This document shows positions 30,661 through 42,757 of a stretch of 64,000 nt of DNA, piece by piece. Origin of the DNA: Lingula anatina (lineage: Eukaryota; Brachiopoda; Lingulata; Lingulida; Lingulidae); NCBI RefSeq assembly GCF_001039355.2, contig NW_019775458.1:184308-248307 (forward strand), read 5' to 3'. The notes beneath the pieces were generated by a model, which worked only from the letters and a program-made list of their open reading frames with translations, searched no databases and had not been told where the DNA came from. Both the position numbers and the translations under genes were made by a program. Within the stretch, counting starts at the first letter, position 1. Every line of letters starts with the position of its first letter.

Positions 30661-33600
30661 ACGTATTTTTTTTACTCTTTCCAGAGGAAGCAATAACAGA
30701 CTGAATGGTAATGGTCGGGAAGTGAGAAATAACAAGAGGTAACGGTTAACTTTTTTTTTTTTTTTGCAAAATTGTACTTTTTTGTCTCTAGCTAGAAAGA
30801 CGAGAAATCAGTTTACTTAACCATGATGCATTGTGTGTGCATCCGCAAGAATCTACATGTATATTTTGCTAAGCGAAACAATTCTAATAAAATGTTGTAG
30901 ACGGGGCGATTTAACCACGATTTGTAAGATACAGGGATGAAAAATAGCTTGTTTTTTGTCTCGTTTTGCTTATCAAATTTATTTTTGACAGAGGGAGAAA
31001 TGGTAATGTCCAGCTGTATTCGACATTGTTAAAGGGTCAGAGAAGATGAGCTGCAAAATTCTTAATCTGCAAAATGAACAAAAGTAAATGCGTTTTTGAG
31101 AAATCAATAGGCAATCGCATTTTTTCAAATATTATTCCAGGTTATTCGATTCCCAAAATAACAACCGCGGTGGATACAATGTGGGAGACCCTATGTACTA
31201 CTACGAGGGATCTACACTTAGCATAGAGTGGTACGTTGTTATTTCTATTCCTTACTAATAAAGGCCAAGCACCTGCTATTTATTCATTTTAATCGTTGTA
31301 GATGGGGCTGTATTTTACGGTCACCCTTGGCTCATCGGGCCAATTAGTTTCATTCATCTTTTTTCTTTAATGCTATTTCTGTTTCATGATGTTAAATTTT
31401 TAACAGTTTTAAGTAGAGCTATTTTCGTTTTTGATTGGATGTTCATGTGTTTTTTTTCTCTTTTTTTCTTTTTTTCTTGATAGTTGTTCTATGGGCTTAT
31501 TTAAATTTCATTCATTGTGCAAAGGTCATTTTTTTTCTTTTATCCGAGCTTACATTTTATTTTAACATGTTCATGTATACCGGTGAAAAAAGTTGACTCG
31601 GTCAAAGGGATATTTTTCATTGTATCTGTTGATAAGGAGGTCAAGGTCGAAAGCACACTGTAAAAACAGTGTTTAGCTCCGAGACACATTTCTAAGCGCC
31701 TGTTTTGTCTCTTTTTTTCCACGCGTTTAGCACCTAAGCACGTTTAGCCTATTAACATGTTACACGCTTTGACGTGCTTGACGCCTAATAACCGTAGGGT
31801 GTATTTGTTTAACTTTAAGGTTGTAACGTTTTCAACTGTTTCAGTCACTACACACACACACGTTAGGCACCTTTAACTGCTATAGCTATCTCTATCTATA
31901 ACAGGGTACCGTGAACTGTCAACATAGTTGATTCACACCATCATCTTTACAGCGGGACTTATTCATCCTTGTGTTAGCTGACCTTGCGAGGAAGTTAATT
32001 GGAATATATTTCTGAAAAACAAGTTAGGAAAATTCACTAGTTTACTAAAGACACGAAACAACCACGGAAACAACTATCACTTTTACTTTAAAACATTTTT
32101 TTTCATATTTTGATAAAATGCGTTAAGGTATTGATGTTCATTTATTTTTTCCGGAAGTAATGACCAATAGAACATCAGGATGATGGTGGGGTATTCATTA
32201 TAATGGTTTATTTAAGCTTTCATCACATGCTGGTTATTTTGGTAAAGATAGTCCGAATATTTTGCAAATCGCACCGCTCTAGTCGCCGACTAACCCAAGC
32301 CCATTTTGGAATTAACCGCTAACTGTAGTTCATACAGCATAAGACGTGTTTTGGTGATTAATTAAAAAAGTTTTCAAAACATTAAATAATGTTTTTCCAG
32401 AATGTTATACAACTGCAAGTGCATCATTTTGCATGGAATTAAAAACACCCATAACGTTACCATGACGTTATTCTATACCATCACCATCATGTAACCAGCT
32501 GATAACGTCGTGAAAACGTTATTTGTTATTTGGATTATTACTTAATATGCCTATTTTAAATAATCACACGTTACTGCAAGGAAGGACACAACGCGTTCGA
32601 GCAGGCTGCTTCTCGCCTCCAACAGCTCCATATGTTTACAAAGGGAAGTGTTAAGCAAAATTGTTGAGTCTTGTAATAAACTTGTTATGGGATCGTATAT
32701 ATGGGATTGAGAAGCATTTTTTTCTGTGACGAACTTGAAAAGCTAAACATGTTGTTTAGCAGCTCCACGCGTTAAGGAATTCCACACCTATAGCAGCTCC
32801 ATATGTTTAGCAGCCTCACGCGCTTAGCAGGGAAGTGCTTAGCCAATGTGCTAAGCTTGTGATAGACTTGTTATAGAATCGTATTCCGGTGAAGCTAAAC
32901 GCATAGCTAAACGTGTAACAATGCCAACGTGTCTAGCTTTTTCTTCTGTGAAACGTTTGAAAAGCTATACGCGTTTAGCATTTACACAGATTTCTAAATG
33001 CGTATAGGCGCCTAACGTGTGTTGTATGTATTTAAATGCTAAACACTGTTTTTACAGTGCACCCACTAACATTTTTTCGAACCTCAGCAGTTTTAAATAA
33101 AAAAATCAAATTTGCTGAATATCAGTAAATGATCTAAAAGTTGAAATACGTAACAGAAGGAAATTTTATATGTAAAAAGTTCATTGTTCCTTACATATCT
33201 TTGAATGATTTATCACTTTTATTTCTATTACAATATGGATGTAGAATTACGCCCTTTTTGTTGTAATTTTTATCGTTATTTGATATCGTTAATGGTAGTA
33301 GAAATAGTTGGAATATCATCATCATCATCATCATCTGCGTCTTCGTCATGGGTATTCTTCTCATTCTTTTAAGGGCTAACCAGCACAGCTGCGCGGACCA
33401 GAACGCTAACTGCGAGCTTATATTGCAGTACATGTGCGATGACAAGATCAGAGACGGAAGAACGACTCGGACGATTCGGGACAACCAGGACCGAAATACA
33501 GGCTTTGGGATGCACGAAGAATGGCAACACTATCTGTACTGTCGCACTAGGCGTAGAAACCAGGGGCTTTTCTTGGCAGATCAGGTAGGCAAGGGCTTCT

Positions 33601-36600
33601 TTTTATCGCTGATGCAGTTGCGCGCGTTTTTCCTTTTCATTGGGAATAATGTGACGCTGCTGTTCACAAGGAAAATCTTGCCGAGTAAATTAGACGAGCA
33701 CGTTTTACTATGACTTGTCGGGTAGGGCACTGGGATAAGAAATTATTTTTGTCTCTTTGTGCTCATTTTTGGAGAGAGAGCATGGGGAAGGGGTTTATAT
33801 ATACATGTACGAAGGTAAAGACACACACAGACTTAAAATACGCGTACAAGAGAGAATACGGATCGCACCAAACCTTGTTATGGATTTTAACCACCAAATC
33901 TAATCTAATTTCAATATATGCATTTTTCTAAGAACCTTGGGCGCAATGATGCTAGATACACAAGACAGAACGCAGGTGGCACTAAACGTGGTTACGAATG
34001 TCCAGAAGAGAGAGACTACTATCCCTATTGGCACCACTCCCCTTGGAAGGTAGGCCTTCATGTTCATGTTTATTATAATTAACTTCAGCTTTGATGTAAC
34101 AACACACTGTGTCCAAACTGGGAACAAACTCAAGGCCGTAAATCGCCCAAATAGTTGAGTCACTTACATGCTTCCCTTAGAGCATGGGCTCTTTATTTAT
34201 ACTAATATCAATTTTGGTTTTGTCTTGAATTTCTCGTTATACTCTTTTTGCTGAGGGAGGCGGTGTACGTTCGAACCGGGGGTGGGGGGGGGAGGGGGGG
34301 TGCACGTGACCTTCTGTGCCCCTTTTCGGCTTCACCATCGATCTCATGTTTTAATATATTTAGGACATTGCCGTCTTGACCAATGACGTTGAACGCTGCG
34401 ACTATTACCAGCAAGAGAGTTTCAATGTGAAGTCCAGATGGTCGTGTGTCATCGACAGAAACCAGCTGAATAGATATTATCGCAGGAATATTGTCATCCC
34501 AGACAACAAAGAGGATTGTGAGGTAAGTGTCAATCATTTCCGGGGGGGGGGTGAAGCACGCCACATGTAAAAGGAACATTTTTTGGCTTTAATTTTTGAT
34601 ATACGACATACGTAATTCGTTCTTCTTTCTTGGCTCTTTAGAACTTCAAAATACGCGGAAGATCGGTAGGTGCACAGTGGACTGAGTTTCCTGCACATGG
34701 TCTTCCGCCGCCACAGTGTATCAAGGCTCCCTGGTCACGTGACAACCACAACGGCAACGGGATTGGAGGAAATTTCAATACATACGATTGGGTAATTCCG
34801 GAGGGTATTGCTCATGAGAAATGCGTCTTACGGATGAGGTAATTGGTTCTTGAAATAATTGAAAAAAACATGAAATGATTTATTTGATGCTATTCAGCAA
34901 ATAAAACACAAATAATAGTCACGAGAATAATTTTTGCGAATTTTTTTTATCCGTTATAGTACCCTTAACTTGCCTTGTTTGAGAATTTAGTATATGCAGT
35001 TAGAATTTTTTGTTGATCGGTCTTAGAATTTTTTATATAATTTATATGAACATAGCGCTGAGGTGTTTGTGGAGAACAGTTAAAGGAAATTCCTCTTCAA
35101 AATAATATTCTAATTATCATTTTTATATCATTATAAATATTAACTTTGCAGATACAACATTTCTACTAACGATTACGACTCTTGGAACACAGATGCGTCT
35201 TCCAACACTGATAGCGACACAGACGGTTCCAAAATTGACCTTTTAAAGACCTTCAATTTTCCCGACCAAGAAACTGCTGAAGCACGCGGCTATGTCTTCC
35301 AGAATAACCCGGATGTTGAGGTGTTTCCGGACCTCGATGTGAAGCTTGCATTGGCCATCAACACGGCTCAGTTTGGACGTACTTTTCAGGACAGGTAGAC
35401 ATACCATTTAAATTACATTCTGAAAAATCATGCTGCTGATATGACTAAGTATAACAAATAAGGACAAATTGTGCATGCGATATTCATAGGACACCACCTT
35501 TTAGAGGCGTCCTCTGCGAACAGCACATCCTATGAATTGCTTCTCTTGATAAGATAATACAGAGATGTGAATGGTACCTATGTTGGAACGATAATCTGTC
35601 TTAAAATATGCTATTTGTATTAAGCACCATATCGTTTTTTCTTCTTTATCCAACAATATTATGATTTTATTTTATCGTTTTAAACATCTCTTTGGTACTT
35701 GCACGAAGGCCTATGAGCAGCATATAAATAAATTAAAGCAGCAAAATAAATAGTCATATAATGGAGGCAAAAGAATGTAAATAATTCTATGATATGGTCT
35801 CAAATTATATCATTATTGAAAATGAATATCATATTTAACGTAGCAATTATACAGTTATTAAATATTGCTCATAGAAATGTTTTTTTTTTTTTGGGTAACT
35901 CTGATGCGTGACAATAGAAAAAATACATAACAGTCAGCGTTCTCAATGACAATAACCACAAGAAAGTGAAGACTCGGCAAAATATAATAATCAGTAAATT
36001 ATTGGTGAATTTTCACTCCAATGGTTTTTTCGTAGGTCCCATGTGTTCGAAATTAGGCAGAGACCTGCCGAGCTGAAAGACGTCACCATCCACAATTTGA
36101 ACGTGAGAGGAAAGCGCGGTAACAACCAACAGGTGTACCCAGCAGTGGAATACGACTTTGTCCCCAACACTTTGGAGATAAACACTAATGACTTTGTGCA
36201 TATTCAGTACGTTACCCGTAATTTTATATACTACCAAACTACATTTGGTTCGTACGAGCTCAGCTTTTGCCAATAAAAGGGGTATTTTTGAAAAATATTT
36301 GGATACGTAAAATAATTATTATACTTTATAGGAGTAGATTTTGATTAATTTTTAACCATTGTGATAATTATTTTGAACAGTTTTCTTAACTGCATTGCAA
36401 TGTACGGAAAACTGATACCTTTTCAATCAATAAATGAATGAATTGATAAATATATATATAATTTTGTGTTCCTACCAGATGGACAGGATCAGATAGAAAT
36501 CCCCGCAACAACGCCGGAAATGGACGAAGGGGCACTGACCGTAACAACATGGTCATGCTTAAGAACAAGGTCTACCCTGAAGGAACGCCCGGACTTGCTT

Positions 36601-37333
36601 ACGGTGGACTGGATGTCCTTGGGCAGTATGGAGCTAACTATCCCATGCACTTGGACAACGTGACCCGCCTGATCGGGGCCTCGACAGAAACGAGAGCTGT
36701 CCTCCAGAAGATGGCGCTGTTGGCACCCCGTAAGTGCACTGACTTGTATTTTAAAGAAGTCAATTAGCGTCAGGAGCTCTTAGCAAAGTGCTCTTACAAT
36801 TGTTATTTAGAATCAATTGACATTTAAAATATAAAACTGTAAATTGCTATTGTACATTTAAATTTTGACTTATAACTTAGGACGGGAACTACTTACAAAT
36901 AAATCAGAAAACTTTACCAGTAGGTGATATTTTATCATAAAACTGTTCACGGTTTTTCTTCTCTTTTTTATTTATGTTTATTTATATATTTAGTTATTAA
37001 TTAATTAATTATTAATTTATTTATTGGGCGGGGGTAGCACAGTACTTCGTTCACGAATCAAGGCTTATAGTTCATTTCAAATTGGAGAGGGGTGCTGTGC
37101 AGTACTAAAATTACGCTAATTATGAAAAGTTTGTTTTGTTTTTTTTTTCATATATTTTAGCCCGATACAGTGGCAGCATGGTTCTGCTGGACAATGCCAA
37201 AGCCTACTATGACGTAGGTCCTCTTCAGTTCGCTAAGGAGGGCGTGTTCCACTTCATGTGTACCAGGAACAACGCCTTCACCAACAGAAGCCAGAAGGGG
37301 AGAATCATCGTTCGTGACGCTTCTTCAAAATAG
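29273..37333 (+). CDS. DD3-3 family secreted protein, C-type (gene D, 11 exons, 578 aa)
   Basis: Coding exons: 29273-29343, 30685-30738, 31141-31230, 33374-33584, 33933-34049, 34364-34522, 34642-34838, 35152-35394, 36036-36206, 36479-36729, 37161-37333. GT-AG junctions are in phase; total 1737 nt including TAG. The signal peptide is [16 protein letters not shown] and the mature start is [18 protein letters not shown]. Later blocks include [74 protein letters not shown] and [18 protein letters not shown]. Exon lengths are identical to gene F, and coding identity with F is very high, so the pair is a recent duplication. Intron 3 carries a 1402-bp inverted-repeat element that F lacks. Probably secreted; function unknown. 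AATAAA at 37702-37707 is conserved after F. Confidence 0.92.
30604..30658. repeat. (CA)n microsatellite at the end of intron 1 of gene D
   Basis: A CA tract with a short CG interruption, just before exon 2 at 30685. CA tracts also mark the junction near 41.1 kb between the duplicated units, which suggests these tracts served as recombination sites. Confidence 0.9.
31657..33058. mobile_element. 1402-bp non-autonomous DNA transposon in intron 3 of gene D
   Basis: The left end ACTGTAAAAACAGTGTTTAG at 31657-31676 has its exact reverse complement at 33039-33058. Both ends are flanked by GCAC (31653-31656 and 33059-33062), a likely 4-bp target duplication. The interior is unusually rich in GTTTAGC/GCTAAAC and ACGCG words. 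It contains a degenerate tandem copy: CAGCTCCATATGTTTA appears near 32621 and 32794, each followed by GGGAAGTG. No transposase frame is seen. Gene F has no insertion at the equivalent intron, so it entered after the D/F duplication or was lost from F. Confidence 0.75.
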
Positions 37334-37701
37334 GTCACAACTTCGCTTGCATGAGATCTAGAGTGCTTTCTTTCTTTTGATATTAATTAAGGACAGCAAT
37401 GATCCACGTAGAATTTCAGAATATTTAAAAACACTCTTTGAAATAAATTAAATGCGGTTTTGAAGTCCGACTGGCTCATAAGTAATATCTTAGTCTGTCA
37501 GAAATTTTGGAATATGGAAACTCTGATTTGACAGCCTTATCGAAAATTATTACAAGAACGGAAGGTAATATTCTGCTAGTGTGGTTTGGTAATGCCAAGA
37601 AAAGTTTGCAATGATATAAATTAACCGGTGCGGGCATTCCTGATTCAAATGTGGAACAAGAAATAGGCTTGATTTCCATCGGGAAAGTAAGTTCTAGTTA
37701 T

Positions 37702-37707
37702 AATAAA
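37702..37707 (+). terminator. Polyadenylation signal of gene D
   Basis: AATAAA in sequence that is conserved after gene F (50326-50331) and followed in both by CCAGCT..CGATTTTC.GTTTCAT. The conservation supports use as the 3' end signal. Confidence 0.55.
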
Positions 37708-38098
37708 CAGAACTGCAAAAACCAGCTCACGATTTTCCGTTTCATTAGAATCAAATACCAATACAATTTATACATAGTATATACTGTGCATATACATGTA
37801 TACTGCAGCAAATTTGAAACAATTAGTCATTGTGAAAAGGACGTCTGACATAACAATACTCCAAATGTTAACTTTTTCATTTAGAACACAATAGAATATT
37901 AAGGCAAAGTAACCGTTACTAGAATACATACTCATGTGAGCAGTACGTCTACACATCACGATATGCTATATTTACTCGTTAAACTGTTTTGCTTGATCCA
38001 CAATGCTGGCCAGTTAACGCGATGTTGAGCTTTGCATTAACACGTTTTCAACTTAGTCATGGATTACGTCCATTTCAGTACACACACGGGTGCGCGTG

Positions 38099-38145
<47 letters not shown>

Positions 38146-38219
38146 ACTTGAACACACCAACTGGAAGGCTTGCAGAGGTGCCTTTTGATATTCGCATTGT
38201 ATTATATCATTCGACGTAG

Positions 38220-38381
38220 GTCTCACTCGTTTCGTATTAGAGAAAGACCCATTATTATCCATAATTTGAAGGGGAGAGGAAAACGCAGTACATGTAACAA
38301 CCAACAGGTGTACCCAGGAGTGGAGTACGACTTTGTCCCCAACACCCTGGAGATAAACACAAAAGAGTTCGTTCACTTTCA
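38220..38381 (+). pseudogene. Orphan exon 9 of a C-type DD3-3 gene (unit 1)
   Basis: Preceded by an acceptor (GACGTAG|G) and ended by a donor (CA|GTAAGT). The frame is open and reads SHSFRIRERPIIIHNLKG, then RGKRSTCNNQQVYPGVEYDF, then [16 protein letters not shown]. It is 162 nt against 171 in the intact genes, with net loss of three residues. Both flanking intron sequences match introns 8 and 9 of gene C (AGCTTGCAGA..TTGATATTCGCA before, TAAGTACACAATGT after). No other exon of this copy is present, so it is the stranded remains of a lost gene. Confidence 0.8.
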
Positions 38382-39309
38382 GTAAGTACACAATGTGAAT
38401 ATTTTTGATGACAGCGAAATCTCTGCCTAGTCCTCCCATATATATACATTTTTTTCAAATCATTTTTACGGATAGAAATGTTATTCATATACGAATCAAA
38501 AGCAGCTTAAAATAGACATATCGTGAAAAAAAAAAAAACGATTTTCTAAAAAGGAATTTTTCAAACAATTTTGACAGGTGTTGTGTCTCATTCGTTCCTT
38601 CGGTCGTTGCTTTTTTTTTTTTTGGGACTCGATGAAGTATTGATGAATAGAGACGGAACATACAAATATACTTGTATCATCTTTGCAACAGTCACAAACT
38701 TCAACCCAGGGTTGATTTATCTTATTAGATATTGATTGAATGACATATTTATTTATATAATGATCATATTCATCTCTCTTTTAACTACCGGAGGGGAGAA
38801 AAAGCCTTTTTAACAATAGAAAGGAATGTCATATTACCTCTGCATTCAACAAGAACATACAACACAAAATGATTGTCAAATAACGTCTGTGTAACGTAGC
38901 TTTTAAAGTGCTTACAATTGGTTATAAGATTAGATCCCGTCTGTGCCGTGAATGAATGCAAAATAATGCCAAACGTTTCTCATTTCTACCCATTCAAGGG
39001 ATCAGATCATTGAATCACGTCAGTCGCTACTGGTGAACATCTAATCTAGACCAAGGAAAGCCGTCTCCATACGTGGGCGTCCTTTAATCAAAGTAGTCCC
39101 CTTGCACTTGTTTTTTTCGCGAGGGTGAACCGTCAGTGATCAGGATTATTGAAAACAAAATAAAAAAATCTGAATATTCATTAAGTATGATGGACTAGAT
39201 TTCCTGGCGAAGAAGGAATACGGAGTGATGGGAACTATTTAAATGGACCGCCGGGGCTTGTTTTGCAACATTAAAATTTATCGTTACTTTGGCCGGCCAA
39301 CAGGGAAAA

Positions 39310-39380
39310 ATGAAGACGCTGGGATTCCTCCTGTGTTGCGTGGTTTTAACACATGGTGATTTATACATCACTAATCCAAG
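39310..39380 (+). pseudogene. Spare D-type first exon with promoter (unit 1)
   Basis: Start codon, signal peptide [16 protein letters not shown], the mature start DLYITNP and donor AG|GTAAGA are all intact and encode the same peptide as exon 1 of gene F at 42267. The conserved promoter blocks precede it at 39081-39093 and 39235-39244. No exon 2 follows before the next orphan exon 9. It is either a relic or an alternative first exon that splices to exon 2 of gene F at 43917, skipping 42267-42337. The phase is compatible. Confidence 0.7.
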
Positions 39381-39634
39381 GTAAGATATCGTCAAATATG
39401 GTGTTTCTTTTTGGTAATCTTTTCTCTAATTAGCGCTCGTAAATATGAATGGACTGTCCAAAGCCAATCCCTATTTCTTCAGTCAACGATTGCGAACCCG
39501 AAAGTTAATTTGAGAGCATTTTAGTTGCTTGACGGAGATCCACCTCTTTTGTTCCTGCTCTCCATGATTCTAGTGCAGTGACAGAGAGAAGCCTCTGAGT
39601 TGTTTTGCGTTGTCGATGGCCCTCTCTCTATACG

Positions 39635-39882
39635 TAGGGGCGGATCCAGGATTATTTGAAGGGGGTACACGAATGCGAAGCCAACCCCGCCCCCTCTCCT
39701 CGGCGCGGGCCCCGAAATATTTTGGTAGTTTAGAGGGCGAACGGTGCCATTTGGTACGGTTTAGAACTATGATCCAGCTAGTTAAAATTCGAATTTCAAG
39801 AGGGGATCATTGGTTAGTTTTTTTTTTCAGAAATCGAAGGGGGGTTGCCCCCCCCCCCCTATCAGCCCTAAATCCGCCACTG
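39635..39882. mobile_element. hAT-like non-autonomous element, copy 2
   Basis: The left end GGGGCGGATCCAGGATTATT and the right end CTAAATCCGCCACTG are imperfect inverted repeats, shared with 302-412. It sits in the unit 1 intron and is absent from the matching position of unit 2 (about 42.5 kb), so it inserted after the duplication. This argues that unit 1 and unit 2 are distinct molecules rather than one sequence written twice. Confidence 0.55.
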
Positions 39883-39910
39883 ATTTGAAACGTTGGAACC
39901 CCTCCCCCCT

Positions 39911-39941
<31 letters not shown>

Positions 39942-41093
39942 TTTTCATAAAAGAACCCTATATCTCTGTCCGGCATGTCAAACCATCTCTCCCGCTCTAT
40001 CTCGCGATGTGGTTAAATTTATGATTGCTTGATTTTTGTTTTGATTGCTTGATTTTTGTCTATCGAGTCTCTTTCTCTCTCTTTCTCTCTCTCTCTCTTT
40101 AATTGCTAGGATCGATTTCAAAAGCGATCTTTGGTCTAAAGAGTTATTGAAACATGCCTCCACAACTAGTTAGAAAATATATTTTTGAGGATGTTTTAAT
40201 ATCAGTCTGCCTAAAATAGAACCCACAGGTGGAACAAATAATCAGATTGCATTATTGTAGGCCCGTCTTTAGTATTTTTTCCCACATTTCTGTTTTTATG
40301 AAGCTATTACGGGAGGAGTGAACAAATTTAACAGAATAGGAAAACGTCTCTTTCATTTTTTTCTGTCCCGAGACAGGGCATGAGAACAGGTGTAGGCGCA
40401 ATTTCATTTAAGACCTTATTAACAGAGAAAAAAAATTAAAGCACTATCGTATTACTTAATGATATGGCTCGAGATGCCTTGATATACGCAAACATCGGAA
40501 TCGTGACAGTGAGAACAATGCACACAAAGAGACTGAATCTCTCTCTTTATATCCAATACTTTTTTGTGTATTGACGTTGAGCTTTACACAGGCATCCATG
40601 CGCGTCATTGGGTTGATAATATGCTGTAGGGCGTTTGAATGGGGCAGTTGGTTGATTTAAGGTATTATGTCTCTTTGTGTCTTCCGGCATGAACTTTCTG
40701 ATCCTTGAAATGTCTAAGGTGACACTAAATGTATTCTGACTTTCACTGATGTCCATTTTGAATAAGAAAAGGCTGCGTATGGTGTTTGATTTCGGGCTTG
40801 ACGTGATAGAGAAAAGGATACAATGCGACTATCAGTGGTCTGTATAAGCACGATGTACATGTAAAAGCAATACTTGAAGACCGCGGGATAATCGTATTTT
40901 TTGCACCATTAACCCTACGATTGTAGCAGCACCACTAAACACCATGTTTGGAAACGCGTTTTAAATAGGACTTGACTGTAGTTAAAGCGTGAGGCATGCT
41001 GTCGTTATAGCAATAGGCTGTTGAGGCCGTTTTTGTGAGTAACATAGGCCTACTAGTATCTACATATTTACTCACGTCCACAACCACACATAN

Positions 41094-42591
41094 CGGGCAC
41101 ACATGCGCACACACACACACACACACACTTGAACACACCAACTGGAAGGCATGCAGAGGTGCCTTTTGATATTCGCATTGTATTATATCATTCGACGTAG
41201 GTCTCACTCGTTTCGTATTAGAGAAAGACCCATTACTATCTATTATTTGAAGGGGAGAGGAAAACGCAGTAACAGGTGTACCCAGGAGTGGAGTACGACT
41301 TTGTCCCCAACACCTTGGAGATCAACACAAAAGAGTTCGTTCACTTTCAGTAAGTACTCAATGTGAATATTTTTGATGACAGCGAAATCTCTGCCTAATC
41401 CTCCCATACATTTTTTTTCAAATCATTTTTTACGGACAGAAATGTTATTCATATACGAATCAAAAGCAGCTTAAAATAGACATATCGTGAAAAAAAAAAC
41501 GATTTTCTAAAAAGGAATTTTTCAAACAATTTTGACAGGTGTTGTGTCTCATTCGTTCCTTTGGTCGTTGCTTTTTTGGGACTCGATGAAGTATTGATGA
41601 ATAGAGACGGAACATACAAATATACTTGTATCATCTTTGCAACAGTCACAAACTTCAACCCAGGGTTGATTTATCTTATTAGATATTGATTGAATGACAT
41701 ATTTATTTATATAATGATCATATTCATCTCTCTTTTAACTACCGGAGGGGAGAAAAGCCTTTTTAACAATAGAAAGGAATGTCATATTACCTCTGCATTC
41801 AACAAGAACATACAACACAAAATGATTGTCAAATAACGTCTGTATAACGTAGCTCTTAAAGTGCTTACTATTGGTTATAAGATTAGATCCCGTCTGTGCC
41901 GTGAATGAATGCAAAATAATGCCAAACGTTTCTCATTTCTACCCATTCAAGGGATCAGATCATTGAATCACGTCAGTCGCTACTGGTAAACATCTAATCT
42001 AGTCCAAGGAAAGCCGTCTCCATACGTGGGCGTCCTTTAATCAAAGTAGTCCCCTTGCACTTGTTTTTTTCGCGAGGGTGAACCGTCAGTGATCAGGATT
42101 ATTGAAAACAAAATTTAAAAAAAATCTGAATATTCATTAAGTATGATGGACTAGATTTCCTGGCGAAGAAGGAATACGGAGTGATGGGAACTATTTAAAT
42201 CGACCGCTGGGGTTTGTTTCGCAACATTTAAATTTTATCGTTACTTTGGCCGGCCAACAGAGAAAAATGAAGACGCTGGGATTCCTCCTGTGTTGCGTGG
42301 TTTTAACACATGGTGACTTATACATCACTAATCCAAGGTAAGATATCGTCAAATATGGGGTTTCTTTTTGGTGCTCTTTTCTCTAATTAGCGCTTGTAAA
42401 TATGAACGGGTTATCCAAAGCCAATTCCTATCTCTTCAATCAACGCTTGCAAACCCAAAAGTTTGAGAACATCTTTGTTGCTTGACGGAAATCCACCTCT
42501 TTTGTTCCTGCTCCCTATGATTCTAGTGCAGTGACAGAGGGAGACGCATGATTTGTTTCGATGACCCTATCGCTACGTGAAACGTTGCACC

Positions 42592-42627
<36 letters not shown>

Positions 42628-42703
42628 GCTGGAATCGGTTTCATGAAAGAACCCTATGTCTCTATCTGACACGTCGGACCATCTCTCTCTCCCTCTCCAC
42701 CCC

Positions 42704-42757
<54 letters not shown>

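Larger units (their letters stand above)
38103..41092 (+). repeat. Duplicated unit 1 (orphan exon 9 + D-type promoter + exon 1 + intron 1)
   Basis: About 3 kb running from a CA tract through an orphan exon 9, a D-type promoter, exon 1 and most of intron 1 to TCACGTCCACAACCACACA. The next about 2.65 kb (41094-43730) repeats the same order with near-identical sequence. The junction is a CA tract beside a single N at 41093. Differences such as an exon-9 deletion, microsatellite lengths and the hAT-like insertion at 39635-39882 show the units are not perfect copies. Confidence 0.85.

Noticed and set aside
33191-33484. Minus-strand frame over exon 4 of gene D
   Set aside because: Antisense shadow of a real exon; the same happens over exon 4 of F (45255-45458) and other exons.
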